Assembly (NCBI GenBank): GCA_903772945.1
Contig: CAICTM010000215.1
Location: 1-64,000, forward strand
DNA: 64,000 bases
Reading direction: 5' to 3'
Source: Seminavis robusta
Lineage: Eukaryota; Bacillariophyta; Bacillariophyceae; Naviculales; Naviculaceae
In this document: positions 9,319 through 19,630 of the stretch, in pieces
Layout: every line of letters begins with the position of its first letter
Numbering within the stretch: the first letter of the stretch is position 1
The notes under the pieces: generated by a model
Databases searched by the model: none
What the model saw: the letters and a program-made list of their open reading frames with translations, nothing else
Told to the model about the DNA's origin: nothing
Translations under genes and position numbers: made by a program

Positions 9319-9987
9319 TCACGCCTCATCAAAGGTATCCAATGGGACCAAATACTGTCGAAAGACTCCATCATCCAGCTCCACTTGAAAGTATACACCT
9401 CGATAGTTTCCATCATATGGCTCCAGCAGTGCGTCTCCAGGCCTCCAGAGTGCATCAAAGCCCATGCCTGATGATCTGATTTGCGAAAACGTTAGAAATC
9501 CTCCCGTGTTGTACTTGATGTAGACGCCTCCGTCCAGATCAAGCTGTACTCCATCTTTGTCGGCGCCGTGTAGTATTCCTCGGGGCAAACCAAGCCCAGT
9601 TACCCAGGATTTGAGTGTTGCAATGCCTTCATCAATGGAAGAAGCGCAGATCCCCAACATGCAGCGACCCATTGTGGAGTCCTTGTCACGCTCTTCTCTT
9701 GCTGCTTCATTCAACAGACGAATGGCTGCGGGCAGTATGGGACGATTTTTGTTCATGATTTCCTCAGGAAGTGAGTTGCCACTGGTATTCTCCTTGTTGT
9801 AGTATTGGTCCCACTCTTGCAAGATCTGCGAAGCCTGTTGTATAGTCAGTGTGTCGGTGTCGGTATCGGACGAAGCGGACTTCAACACAATTGATGATCG
9901 GCATGCTGAAGGTAGCAGAAAGCCATGGCCAGCATTCAGAAAAATAGCAAACAGCAGAGATATCCTTGTAAAAGATTCTAGCTTCAT
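9319..9987 (-). CDS. DUF1824-like protein, probably plastid-targeted
   Basis: This 222-residue single-exon protein starts with a signal peptide (residues ~1-22). The cleavage site NAGHG-FLLP has Phe at +1, the ASAFAP-like context used for diatom plastid import. The mature part contains an all-helical region (ILPAAIRLLNEAAREE, CMLGICASSIDEGIATLK). It ends in a beta-rich segment (VYIKYNTGGFLTF, YRGVYFQVELDDGVFRQYL). The LGIC....GI..L....GLGLP pattern and the YRGV ending recall the DUF1824 family of cyanobacteria and plastids, whose function is unknown to me. The family call is from memory of the pattern; plastid location is inference from the N-terminus. Confidence 0.6.
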   Translation of the reverse strand: MKLESFTRISLLFAIFLNAGHGFLLPSACRSSIVLKSASSDTDTDTLTIQQASQILQEWDQYYNKENTSGNSLPEEIMNKNRPILPAAIRLLNEAAREERDKDSTMGRCMLGICASSIDEGIATLKSWVTGLGLPRGILHGADKDGVQLDLDGGVYIKYNTGGFLTFSQIRSSGMGFDALWRPGDALLEPYDGNYRGVYFQVELDDGVFRQYLVPLDTFDEA

Positions 9988-10987
9988 TGTCGATTGCTTT
10001 TGGCTTGGGTGTGATTGGCTTCAGGATCCCGTGATTTTACAACGGCGGGAGGCCATTGTCATGCACAGCTGACACCGTTTTGATGTTGGCGATGGCCAGA
10101 CGTCGGAACCGGCAGCAAAGTTGTTGAAAACTCAGGTTTGGATCGAAGTGGTGGGTCTATCTTGAACTCGCTCATTCTGGCCTGCCATAGCTCCTGCCAT
10201 TCCAAGTTCAGGAGAAGAAGGATGCCAGAAGAAAAGCCACAGTCAAAGCAAGATACTTTGTCTCTATCTAGAACGAAGCTACACTTCACTTTGTACTTTC
10301 ACAGCAATCGTAGAGAAGCTGATAGGTAGTGTCAACCAATGAATGTACAGCTAGTGCATGGTACAGCGGCGTGGTTAGCGGTTAGGGTTGACGTAAAATA
10401 TTGGACGGCACTGCTATGCATACATTTATCGTACCTACCTGCCAATCCGCTACTACAGAGATCTACAGGTATTTTATCACTTTGCTTGCTGCTCCCTGCC
10501 AGAAAAAGAAATCTCAGACTTATCTAGTCACTAGAACTATCTACCGGTATGGTAGGAGATGAGTGTCGCAGGGCCAAGCGACAAAGATCTGCGGTTGATT
10601 GCCACTTTCCGTCTGCACGAAGGTACTGGTAGTTATTAATAGCTAGTCTGGCTGCGGAGAGAGGCGTGACAACAGCACACTACACAACTAGATAGATACA
10701 CAAACGCTTTCAGTGGAAAAGTGGACGGAAAAGGTTCCTACAAGGAATCCCAAAATACCGCAAAATCGGCTAGTAACTATTAGTGCAGATTGTGTGTTGT
10801 TTGTTTTTCATGGTGGTGGTGAAAACTCTAGATACATCATTCCAGCCATCCTTGATTCGTGTGTATCCTTGAGCAGCCAAACCAGAGTGGGTTGTCATCT
10901 ATCTCCTACAGCATGACGGTCATGCGGGGGGCGCTCGTTGTTGTCGGTGGCTCTTTTTCTATTAGCTTCCGTTCCATCCATGTCTGC
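9988..10987. other. Intergenic, about 1 kb, no gene seen
   Basis: No reading frame here has a believable length or start. A few short frames (about 60-75 codons) occur on both strands, but none shows a domain or a matching splice partner. Confidence 0.45.
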
Positions 10988-11366
10988 CTAGGCCGGAACC
11001 CCCACTCCAGGACCATCGTCAGTAGGCATTGGCGCTTCATATGTCCCTGAATAGTTCGGATCTGCCGCATATTGTCCATTGTTGCCTGAGGATGCTAACT
11101 TTGCCAGTCGCCGCTGTCGTTGCCGTTCTTGAGCCCGTTTAGCCCGGAAGTAGTTACCGATGCAAAGCACCGTGATGAAACCCACCAGAAAGCATACAAA
11201 GCAGACAGCCTGGATCAATCAAAGACGAGCAAGACGTTAGCGTGCAAAAGAGCTGAGAAGAATTGAATCGGAAGTAACAGAAACGAAATTTCGTCCAGCA
11301 CAGCAAACGGCATGCTACCTCAACATTGCTGCGCCCAAGTCCACTATCCGACCACTTCAGACACAT
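10988..11366 (-). CDS. Small single-pass membrane protein, two exons
   Basis: Exons are complement(11319..11366) and complement(10988..11209), 89 residues. The 109-bp intron starts GTAGCA after GTTGAG and ends ATCCAG, and the frame is kept. A 16-residue N-terminal piece is followed by a strong membrane helix (AVCFVCFLVGFITVLCIG). Then comes a highly basic stretch (RAKRAQERQRQRRLAK) and a Pro/Gly/Asp-rich tail. The positive-inside rule puts the C-terminus in the cytosol or matrix. No family is recognised. The start at 11366 is the only ATG in the short first exon; an additional upstream exon cannot be excluded because the frame stays open. Confidence 0.45.
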
Positions 11367-12412
11367 CGCCGCAAAACGGCAACACAGTGAAGATAACCTA
11401 CCAGGATAACTTCTATCAGGGATCGTCCTCGAGATCTGTACGTCATATTGAAATTTCTTCGCCGAGCAAGATTGACAACTTTTCACCGAGTTCTTGTGAT
11501 GACTTTCCAACACGTCGAGTTGATTTTTGTTGAGATAACTCAAGGATAGTCGCTACTAATGACCTCCTGCTTCTCTCTAGTGCACTCCACCAACGACAAC
11601 ACCAACAACCGTCTTACTCCGATGGGTAGTGCAGCTCTGGAGATGATGCGATGTGACAAGAGGCAGACTGCGATGGACTGTCAGCAGCAACACTCATCAG
11701 CCAACTCTGAATTCCCAGATAGACAGCCACGCCCGTCGGACGATTTGTCGTTGCCGACCTCCAAAGTGTAAGAACCAAAGCCGAGCAGGCCTGCTCTCAA
11801 ATTTTTTCATTGATAACCCCACCCCTACCGTACCTTTAGCGTGCCTTAGCCTTCTGTGACGCAGGTTGCCATACGAAAGGTATGGTGCTCAACTGTCACT
11901 CTATTGGAGCTTGCTACCTACTAGTTGTTGTCATTCTTACTGGGACCATCATCACCTGCTTCCCGTATCATCCCAGCCCACGGTTGCTAGAGTTCCTATT
12001 GCTGTTATGCGGGCCTTTGCAGTCTCTTGCCGGTACGGTAATGCAAGTGTTGCGAAGGAATGCACATGATGCAAGCCAAGAGGTGAAGCATCCGGAGGCA
12101 TACCGGTATCCTGGGCTGGCAATTGCTGGCTACAAACTTTTCAGAGCCTCCAACACCTCACCAGTACGGCTGGTCTGCATCGTACGATGTACCGTACTGT
12201 ACTGGTAGCATTGCGCGCCTCGGAGGGAGGAGGGCTTCGTCCTTACCGGTACCGGTACCAGGTACGGTACCTCTACGGCGCTGCACCTTTCTTGATCACT
12301 CCAAGAGCAATCGTTTGGAACGATCAATCAAAACTACTGCATGTACCGGTATGTCATTGTAACACCACAACAAGTCGCCTACTTTTACAAATCATACTGC
12401 TCTTGTGTTGCA
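11367..12412. other. Intergenic, about 1 kb, no gene seen
   Basis: Several short overlapping frames but no codon pattern or splice structure I can defend. A cluster of the palindromic words ACCGGTACCGGTACC and GGTACGGTACC lies near 12240-12270. Confidence 0.45.
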
Positions 12413-13904
12413 TCACACCTTTCGATGCAGTATTCGAGTGCATTGGGACAATGCATGTTGGATTGGCTCTTCCTTTTTTTCTGCTCCCGCTTCATCATCG
12501 TATCGTGTGGCAATGCCAATCCCACTAAACAACCTTGGTACATCGGCTCTTACGAGCACGGGAAACTGTAGATCCACTTGTGCCAAGTTTTGCAAATTGC
12601 CGGATTGAAACTGTGCTTGTATTTCCAAGACCTCACCCGGTTCCAATTTGTCAATGGTCCAACAAATGGTTCGTTTCATTTCATCCCAGATACCTCCCTT
12701 TCTCGACATTTTGACTGTTTCCCCTTGCACAAAGGGTGGTACTGCGACTAGAATGACCATTTGGTTGAGAGGTTCCGTGTTGGATGGATTGGCTCTTACT
12801 TTGAATCCTACTCGGCTGACATCATCCGTAACCTGGACGCGGCTCTTGACGAGCTGTATATTATGATGAGAATAGTGTGATGAGCAAGAAGACAGGACGT
12901 AGGAGGGCAAAGATGGATGGATAGATAAATATGATGTGAGCTACATTGGTTTCTCCCGATTGGAAGCAAGCGAGTTTCATCACCATAATGTTTTGTTTGT
13001 TTGCTTGCTTGATTACGTACCATGGGGATGGGTCGTAGTTGTGGATTGCAGGTATAACTAGCTACGGGTACTTCTACCGCCGATGACTGTTTTGGCAACT
13101 TGACTCGAAAGACTGTTTCTCCTCCTTCCCGATGGGCGGGTGTGGAAATATTGGTGGATACCGTTTGCACGCTTTGCAAGTTTTCCACGTATCCGTGGCT
13201 GTCCTTGACCACCAAAGAGAACTGTTTTTGGGTGTCAAAGGAAATAGAAAGTGGTTGGACCTTTAATAGCAACATGAAGAGATGTATAAAAACCAAGTTT
13301 TGAGTCAGATGTCATGCTGATACCCAGTTTTTACTGTACATCATCAATAAGTCCATGATGTATGTATGTAACTCACGTAGATGGATCCCTCCAGACAACA
13401 ACTGGGCGTACTTCCCGCATCATCATAGATGGTGGAGAATTCTTCTCGAATGGACACTCGCACCGTGGCATCCTTGTCCGTCGTGGTGGTGGTGGTGGTG
13501 TTTGTCATTATACTAGTTTTGTTCAAGGACGACGACAAGCCACCGAGTGTGGCCATGGGGTCCGACGGAAAGAGTTCCGGTTTGGGTGCCATGACCATGG
13601 CGGGTTTGCTTCCATTTTTGGAGAATGGATTGTATCCGAATTCCGGTGGTGATTCGGCCGAGAATTGGAGTGAATCAAAGGATGTATCGACATCGGGAAA
13701 CATCATCAAATCCAACGACAGTTGCGATGTGGGTGTGGACGTGGTCCACGAGGTGGCGGACCAGGGGTCGCTTTCCTGTTTTTCTTCGGTCCACACATCA
13801 AAGGTTTCAATGTAGTTTCGATGCTGCTGCTGTTGCTGCTGTTGTTTCTTCTTGGCAGCAGCCGTCATGCTGCTGGTGGGAGTGGGTGGTTTTAAAGGCT
13901 TCAT
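12413..13904 (-). CDS. Muniscin-type mu-homology-domain endocytic adaptor (copy 1)
   Basis: Three exons, complement(13377..13904), complement(13021..13260) and complement(12413..12853), all in phase 0, encode 402 residues. Introns begin GTGAGT and GTACGT and end TTAAAG and ATACAG. The N-terminal ~150 residues are disordered and carry DPW and NPF peptides (ESDPWSAT, GYNPFSKN), classic binding motifs for AP-2 ear and EH domains. The C-terminal ~240 residues form a mu-homology domain of the muniscin kind (VEVPVASYTCN, MVILVAVPPFVQGE, GGIWDEMKRTICWTI, LEPGEVLEIQAQF). Members of this class (FCHo, SGIP1, plant TML) sort cargo at the plasma membrane. No F-BAR domain is present. A diverged paralogue lies head-to-head 338 bp away. 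Confidence 0.75.
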
Positions 13905-14242
13905 GGTGGTTGGTGCGAAAAAGTGTTGCGGCTCAGCTTGGGAAGCATTGCTTGGAAACTTCTAACGGCGTTTGGCTCATTGCTTAGCTTCTAACGGCGT
14001 TTTTGGCAAATTTTTGATGGTGGATTGGATTTTGGGGACCTGCCGGGCTTGCGCTCTCTTCAAAGCGAAAGAAGTGCAACAAAACATGTCACAATTGACT
14101 TCCACGTCCTTCAAAGCTCCGTTCTCTTCATTCATTTGTCCATTCAAAAGAGTACTAGTAGTCTAGTTGGTATTACTACACTACTACAGTAGTTACAAGC
14201 AAGCTATCTAGCTACAGAAGTTTTATTATTATTAGATCAACC
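13905..14242. promoter_or_regulatory. Divergent promoter between the two adaptor genes
   Basis: A 338-bp spacer between two ATG codons on opposite strands. It must hold both promoters. A direct repeat of the words CTTCTAACGGCGTTT occurs twice near 13959-14003. No TATA box stands out. Confidence 0.5.
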
Positions 14243-15510
14243 ATGCCAGCCGTGGACAAACTGTTCAATCCGTTTCGCGACGAGAAGAAAGCGCGAGAAG
14301 ACGCCGCTCGTACCAAGCAGAGCGATCCCTTTGGTGCGTTCAACTTTTCCATTCAACCCGCTCCCGAATTTCCAGTGTCACCAGTATTATCACAATCGTC
14401 ACAACAACACGAGACCGAGTCGCAAGCCGAACGAGCCAACAATCCACAAAACCCCGACTTTGATCCCTTTCAAGTGGTCAGTCCTGATCAAGTAAATAAG
14501 CAAGTCAAACCCAAGAAACATGTTGAAGAAAAGACACAACACATGACGCCACTGGCACCTAGTAAGTCGATCTTACACTACATGTGAGATACAAATAGTT
14601 TGATGGCTAAGACTCTGTCTTCTTCTTCTTCTTGTGTTGTTTTGCAGAACTGGTAGTCAAGTTGTCCACCAGAGAAGAAGTTACCTCACGAGTCAAAATG
14701 GCAATCGATGAATTTGACGTCACGTCGGAAATCACAGTGGAAGGAACAGTCTATGTAAGTACATGATATGCTATGCATCCCTGCATCAACACATTCGATT
14801 GCTTTTTGTCTCACCTCTCTCTCTTCCTTCCTAACATATTACAGGCTCAAGTCCACTGTTCCGATGCACGCAAGAATGCTCCTTTTGCTCTCTTGATTCC
14901 TCGGCTCGTCGGAAGTGGCGATCATCAAGCATTTGATGTACGACCCAACGAAGAATACGCCGTATCCAGAAATTCAGGACGCAATGTACCCATTCTTGTC
15001 ACCATTCCAAAATCCACCATTATCAGTGTCCCCATTGCCTACTACTCCATGCAACGAGAACTCAAATTCATGCCCATTCTCGTCGAACGCAAAATCACAC
15101 GCAATGGAACACGCATTCGCATTGCCATTCAGATACGATCGCGACTAGACAATGAGGGAGATATGGAAGACATGACAATCCTCGTGGCCGTTCCGGAAAA
15201 GATTAATGGAGAGACCATGGTTGTTTCACGGGGTGCTGGAGTCTGGGATGGATTGAAGCGAACCATCAAATGGAAATTGCCCGCGCTCTACAAGGGGGAC
15301 AGTGCCTTGGTCGTGGCCGAAGCTGACTTGTGGAAACGACCCAGTCCCAATGAAGATGAAACACCATTTCCCATCTTGTTCCGGTGTAGTTCCGTCAGTG
15401 ATCCAATTACACCACTGGATTGGAGACTTGCACAAGTCTCGGGCAGTCCTTCGCATATTACGGTTTCGTCGGTGCAAAACTCATTTCGGCTATTGCATCG
15501 CTTGCCTTAG
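14243..15510 (+). CDS. Muniscin-type mu-homology-domain endocytic adaptor (copy 2)
   Basis: Exons 14243..14561, 14648..14754 and 14845..15510 give 363 residues. Both introns start GTAAGT and end in pyrimidine-rich tracts plus TTGCAG or TTACAG. The N-terminal ~100 residues are disordered with NPF and DPF peptides (LFNPFRDEK, SDPFGAFNF, DFDPFQVV). The C-terminal part is a mu-homology domain (YAVSRNSGRNVPILVTIP, MTILVAVPEKINGETM, GVWDGLKRTIKWKLPAL). Its order and several phrases match copy 1, including VILVAVP/TILVAVP and GIWDEMKRTI/GVWDGLKRTI. The intron before the strand VYAQVHCSD falls at the place matching intron 1 of copy 1, which supports duplication of a spliced gene. Likely role: clathrin-linked cargo adaptor. 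Confidence 0.78.
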
Positions 15511-15748
15511 CACGACAATTCAATACAATTCAATTATGTATATGACTGTGATGAAGCGAGTCAGAGATAGATAAGAATTGGGGTGGCGTGTCAAAGTCAA
15601 ATATGATGTTTACAGTATTATACTGTGCATGCATGTTGATTAGTAGTCTATAGGTACCGGTAGGCGTTACGTACTAGCCATTTGTATTGTATGTCTTTCT
15701 CTATAGTGAATTCTATACGTGTCTAATTTGGTCAATGCAGAACGTTGG

Positions 15749-18429
15749 CTAGACATTCCCATCCGAAAAGGCGGCGCTAATGTTCGTCGCAAGCTTTTTG
15801 ACAATATCGAGGGCAGGCGAAGTTGGCCGCATCAAAAACGTGCCGCTCCCTTCGGCAGACTCTTCCTTGCAGGATGGCTCTTCGCCCTTGTGGTCCTTGG
15901 CTCGAGCAAAGAGCTTGGTCTTACGGATCAATGAATCTTTGGCGGCCAAAAAGGCACGGTCCACACACTCATCGCACTTCCATGTACCCTCAGGGATGCT
16001 CTGAAGGGCCGGTCTCATGCATTCCATATGGTATTCACACTCACACCCATCGCAGATGAGAAGGTTGCCGCCGTCACCACAAATCTTACAGGCATCCATA
16101 TCGTGGTCGTTCTCCAACATGCGACGTAACCGCTCTTCGTAGCGAACCGTCTTTAGCAGACGATAGTCGTCTGATTTCTTGAAGGTACCCAAATAATATG
16201 CCAAACAACTGTTGATGCTCTTCCCCGTCACCCGTGCCACTTCCCGAATGTCCTTTCTGGCTCGGAAAATCTCCAAATGATACCGCTCCCGTTCTTCTTC
16301 TGACCACTCTGTGCCATCTCGTGCGGATATCTTCTCTACCACCTTGTCGTCCTCAAACTTTTGGCTGTCGTAGCCAGCTTCTGCCAAGCCGATCATGGCC
16401 CCTTCCCGTCGGTTGTAAGGAATCTGCTTGGACTCCAAAAAGTCTGTTGACTCTCCGTTTAGCCTGTCTTCGGCTACCTTGGGGTCCCAAATTTGTTCAC
16501 AGCTATCCAAAGGAGAATTAGAATAACCAAGCACTGACAGTGTAAGGCCTTCAATTCATCATATATATTGCAGCTTTCGTTGTGCGAATACTTACTAAAT
16601 CTCACTGTCTCCCATCTTCCAGATCCCCGCCTCTTCGATTTCGGTTGCGTTGAAATCAGGGCCCACTTGGCTCACTTTCTTTGGGAAATTCTTGCCACCG
16701 TTCTTCCAACTTAGGTCCAGCATGGCCGTCCCGGTAGAGTGACGCCTCGAAGAAGAGCCTTTCTTCCTTCCGGGTGGTGTGAGTCCTCGTTTGGGTGACG
16801 GTTGAGATCCATCTTTCCGTGGGCGGCCTCTTGGTCTGCCCGTGCCTTTTGGTCTCCCTCGCGGGCGGCCACGGCCTCTTCCACGGGCTGAAGGAGACGC
16901 AGGTGCTTGAGTGGGGGCCTTGCGCTTTCGCTTTCGTCCTTCTTTGCTCTCGTCCGAGCTGTGATAGTCACTGCCGTCCCGGTCGCCAAAGTCATAGACA
17001 GGTCTTGGCCTTCCATCGGCATCCTTGAGCCTGGCATTGCCCCGTGTCATTGATCCCTCGCTACCCTTACGTTTCCGGGTCTTGCGCTTCGATCGTCGGC
17101 TAGCAGTGGCAGTCTTGTCTGGCTGCTCTGCTGGTTCTGCCACTGCATCTTCATCCTGGTTCTCAGTTTCAGATTCGGCCATGTGCTCTGTTGTTTCAGA
17201 TGGCTCCTCTTCTATAGCATGGTCGTGTCGTTGCGTGGGCTCCTGTTCTGAATGGCGGTCGTCAACACTGGTGCCTTCAGCTTTGATGTTGCCTGGTGTG
17301 ACCTGATCGGTCTGGAAATCTGCATCTTTCGAGTGCTCAGTTTCATCTTCTACTTCTATGTGTCTTTGCTGCTCATTTCGCTCACTTTTGCCATTGCTTT
17401 GCTCCACCTCAGCTTTGTCACCTAGCTTCACCTCTTCCATCCCCACATCCTCGTCGTTGTCGCCCCACATATCGTCACTACTTTCCTCGTCGGCACCCAC
17501 GTCGTTCACATCTTCCACTTCTTCATCCTTGTCATTGCTTCCCCACAAATCGTCACTACTGTCCTCGTCGGGGCCCACAGCCTTTTCCTCTCCCACCACT
17601 TCTTCATTATCATCATTGTTTGCCATGATCTGTTCCTCATCGGGGCAGGTAGAGTTCACACTTTGCGCGCGGACGTCACTGCTTTCCTCAGGGTTCTCGC
17701 CACCAAGGTTCTCCTCCTTTGCCGGCTGCTCGCAGTCCAAATCGCCCCGTGCATTCACCGCGTCTGCAACTTTCTCTTCGCAATGAGACCCCGCATGGCC
17801 CATCAGCCTTCCCTCATCCGTTTCTGCCGCAACAATCTCTGTGTCTTCCTTTGGGCACTGATCATCAGCCGAGGCGTCTGAAGCACGAGGAGCCTTGCCT
17901 TTCCCCTTTGGCGTTGCCCCTCCAGAGTGCATCCCCGCCTTTGCAAGGTATCTGTCAGCAATGGCAGATTCAATCTCGTTTCTGCGTTCAAGCAGCCGGT
18001 CAATCACCAGGAGTTCATCGTCATAAAAGTCCTCCCCAGGTTCGAGCTCCAGCTTCAACTCCAAGACCTTGGGAACGAAAATCGGTTTTGCATTCATTTT
18101 ATCCGACTCGTCTATCCTTTCTGATCCCTCTATCTGTGGCGGTGATCATCACAGGCAAGCAGTCATATTAGGGCGCAAAGAGTTGAAGGTTAGTCCGAGC
18201 TGGCTTCTAGCTAGCTATCTAAGCATAGCATTGACGTGTGAACCAGCCAAGAAAGCCTCCAGTGCACTGGAAGAAGCAGTAGTAAGAGCTCTCCAGTTCA
18301 GTTTCTTACCTTCGTCCATCCTTGTTCTAGCAAAGCTGGCCAGATAACGCTGTAAAATACCTCTTTTTTGCGTCGTCCAGATCTAACCATTCCGCCAGGA
18401 GAACCTACATCGCCTTTGGAAGTCGCCAT
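15749..18429 (-). CDS. PHD-finger, SANT and AT-hook chromatin protein, three exons
   Basis: Exons complement(18310..18429), complement(16596..18133) and complement(15749..16502) give about 803 residues in one frame. Introns begin GTAAGA and GTAAGT and end CCACAG and GGATAG. Exon 1 carries a WP.LL..GWTK motif typical of small DNA- or histone-linked folds. A long acidic region has two copies of an (D/E)SSDD(L/M)WG(S/D)ND phrase. Next come basic AT-hooks (RGRGRPRGRPKG, GRPRGRPRK), a SANT/Myb-like domain (WSEEERERYHLEIF ... RVTGKSINSCLAYYLGTF) and a canonical PHD finger, C4HC3 (CKICGDGGNLLICDGC ... CDEC). This set fits a nuclear histone-reader or co-repressor component. If exon 1 is not used, the ATG at 18097 would begin the protein. 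Confidence 0.78.
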
Positions 18430-19630
18430 CACACGCCACAAGCTAGCTAGAGGCAATTTTGTCGTCTGCGTCTGTTCCGCTAGGCAGCTGTAGCAGTTTG
18501 TGAAGATTGATGCAGTCTGGGCTCTAGCTAGGTTTGATTGCTGTCTTTGAAGAGCAGTCAAGTCGAGTCGATAGCTTTCGTTGCCTCGCTGGAATCTAGC
18601 TAAGTGTTGTTGTCCCCGTAGGATTTGGTACTGAGTCTACCAAGGAACAAAAAGCCCGCACACCCGCTGAGCTGCTGGAAGGGAATGGTACCAGCTAATG
18701 GGAGAGTTTTGGCTGATGCTTCCAGTTATCCCTTCGAAGACGAGATGGCTTCACCAACCAAGTGAAGGGAGTAGCCTTGTTGATTTGTTCCCTATTTCTC
18801 TCTCACGCCAGCTCTCTGGAATTCGACAAACACCTTCAGCTAGCTAGCTACCGGTAGCTACATCTACCGAGAAGCCAAGATGCCAATAAGAAGCGATGGC
18901 TGCTGCTGGTTGTGTAGCTTAGTTAGGCTTTGAAAGGAGGAACTGAGCGACTTGGAATGAATGATTGAGTCGAATCGAATCTTAAGTTTAAAAATCGATT
19001 CGATTCAATTCGATTCGAATAATACCGGTAGAAGGTTAGGGATACTAGCTAGTAGTTTTCAACAGGGTCAATGTTCCGTTTTTACCCGTGCGGAGAAGAA
19101 AGTTTGGGTTTTGACGTCAATCTCTTGGGGTCGGTCCCGGCGGCTCACATGGGCAAGTCCGTGAAGAAGCCTACAAAGGCTTCGATATCTACGGTGCCGT
19201 ACGTCGAGCTCGCAGAAACCCTCCGAGCCCCAAGCTCGAAGTAGTACTCTACTAGTATGATATCTTTCATGAAGTCCAATCAAAGGTACGTATTTGTGTA
19301 CCCAAACTGAACTTCTCTTGCTTCCGGTACTGTACATGTATTTGCAGTCTCGAGTCTTTGGGGGGGAACGCAACGGGCAAGTGGATCCAACGGAGGAGAA
19401 CGCCTTCCACAGATGCACGATTTATCGGTAGTACGTAGATGTGTACCCGTACCCGACCTGAGATTTCTCTATGATAGTATAATAATTGCAGTCTCGAGGT
19501 CACTGGGGGATCGGAGAACGCAATAGCCAATGGATCCGAACGCCTTCTGGCAGATGCACGAAAACCCAGCCCGCAGGTGAATCGAATCTCGCTCTGAGGC
19601 CTCATAAATTCACTTGGAAGAGACGTTGTG
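18430..19630. other. Upstream region of the GTPase gene, unresolved
   Basis: This holds the divergent promoter of the PHD gene, a TCGAATC/GATTCGA inverted repeat (18961-19018) and a 31-codon frame from the ATG at 19149 (MGKSVKKPTKAS). It also contains the duplicated intron-exon-like units annotated separately. Upstream exons of the GTPase gene may lie here but I cannot join them with confidence. Confidence 0.4.
19286..19563 (+). repeat. Tandem duplication resembling intron plus exon
   Basis: Two ~140-bp units (about 19286-19424 and 19431-19563). Each begins with GTACGTA(T/G), runs ~60 bp to a splice-acceptor-like TTTGCAG or ATTGCAG followed by TCTCGAG, and continues through GGATCC(A/G)A and ends near CAGATGCACGA. 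Identity is roughly 70% by eye. The form suggests a duplicated intron-exon unit at the 5' side of the AIG1-like GTPase gene. Confidence 0.6.
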
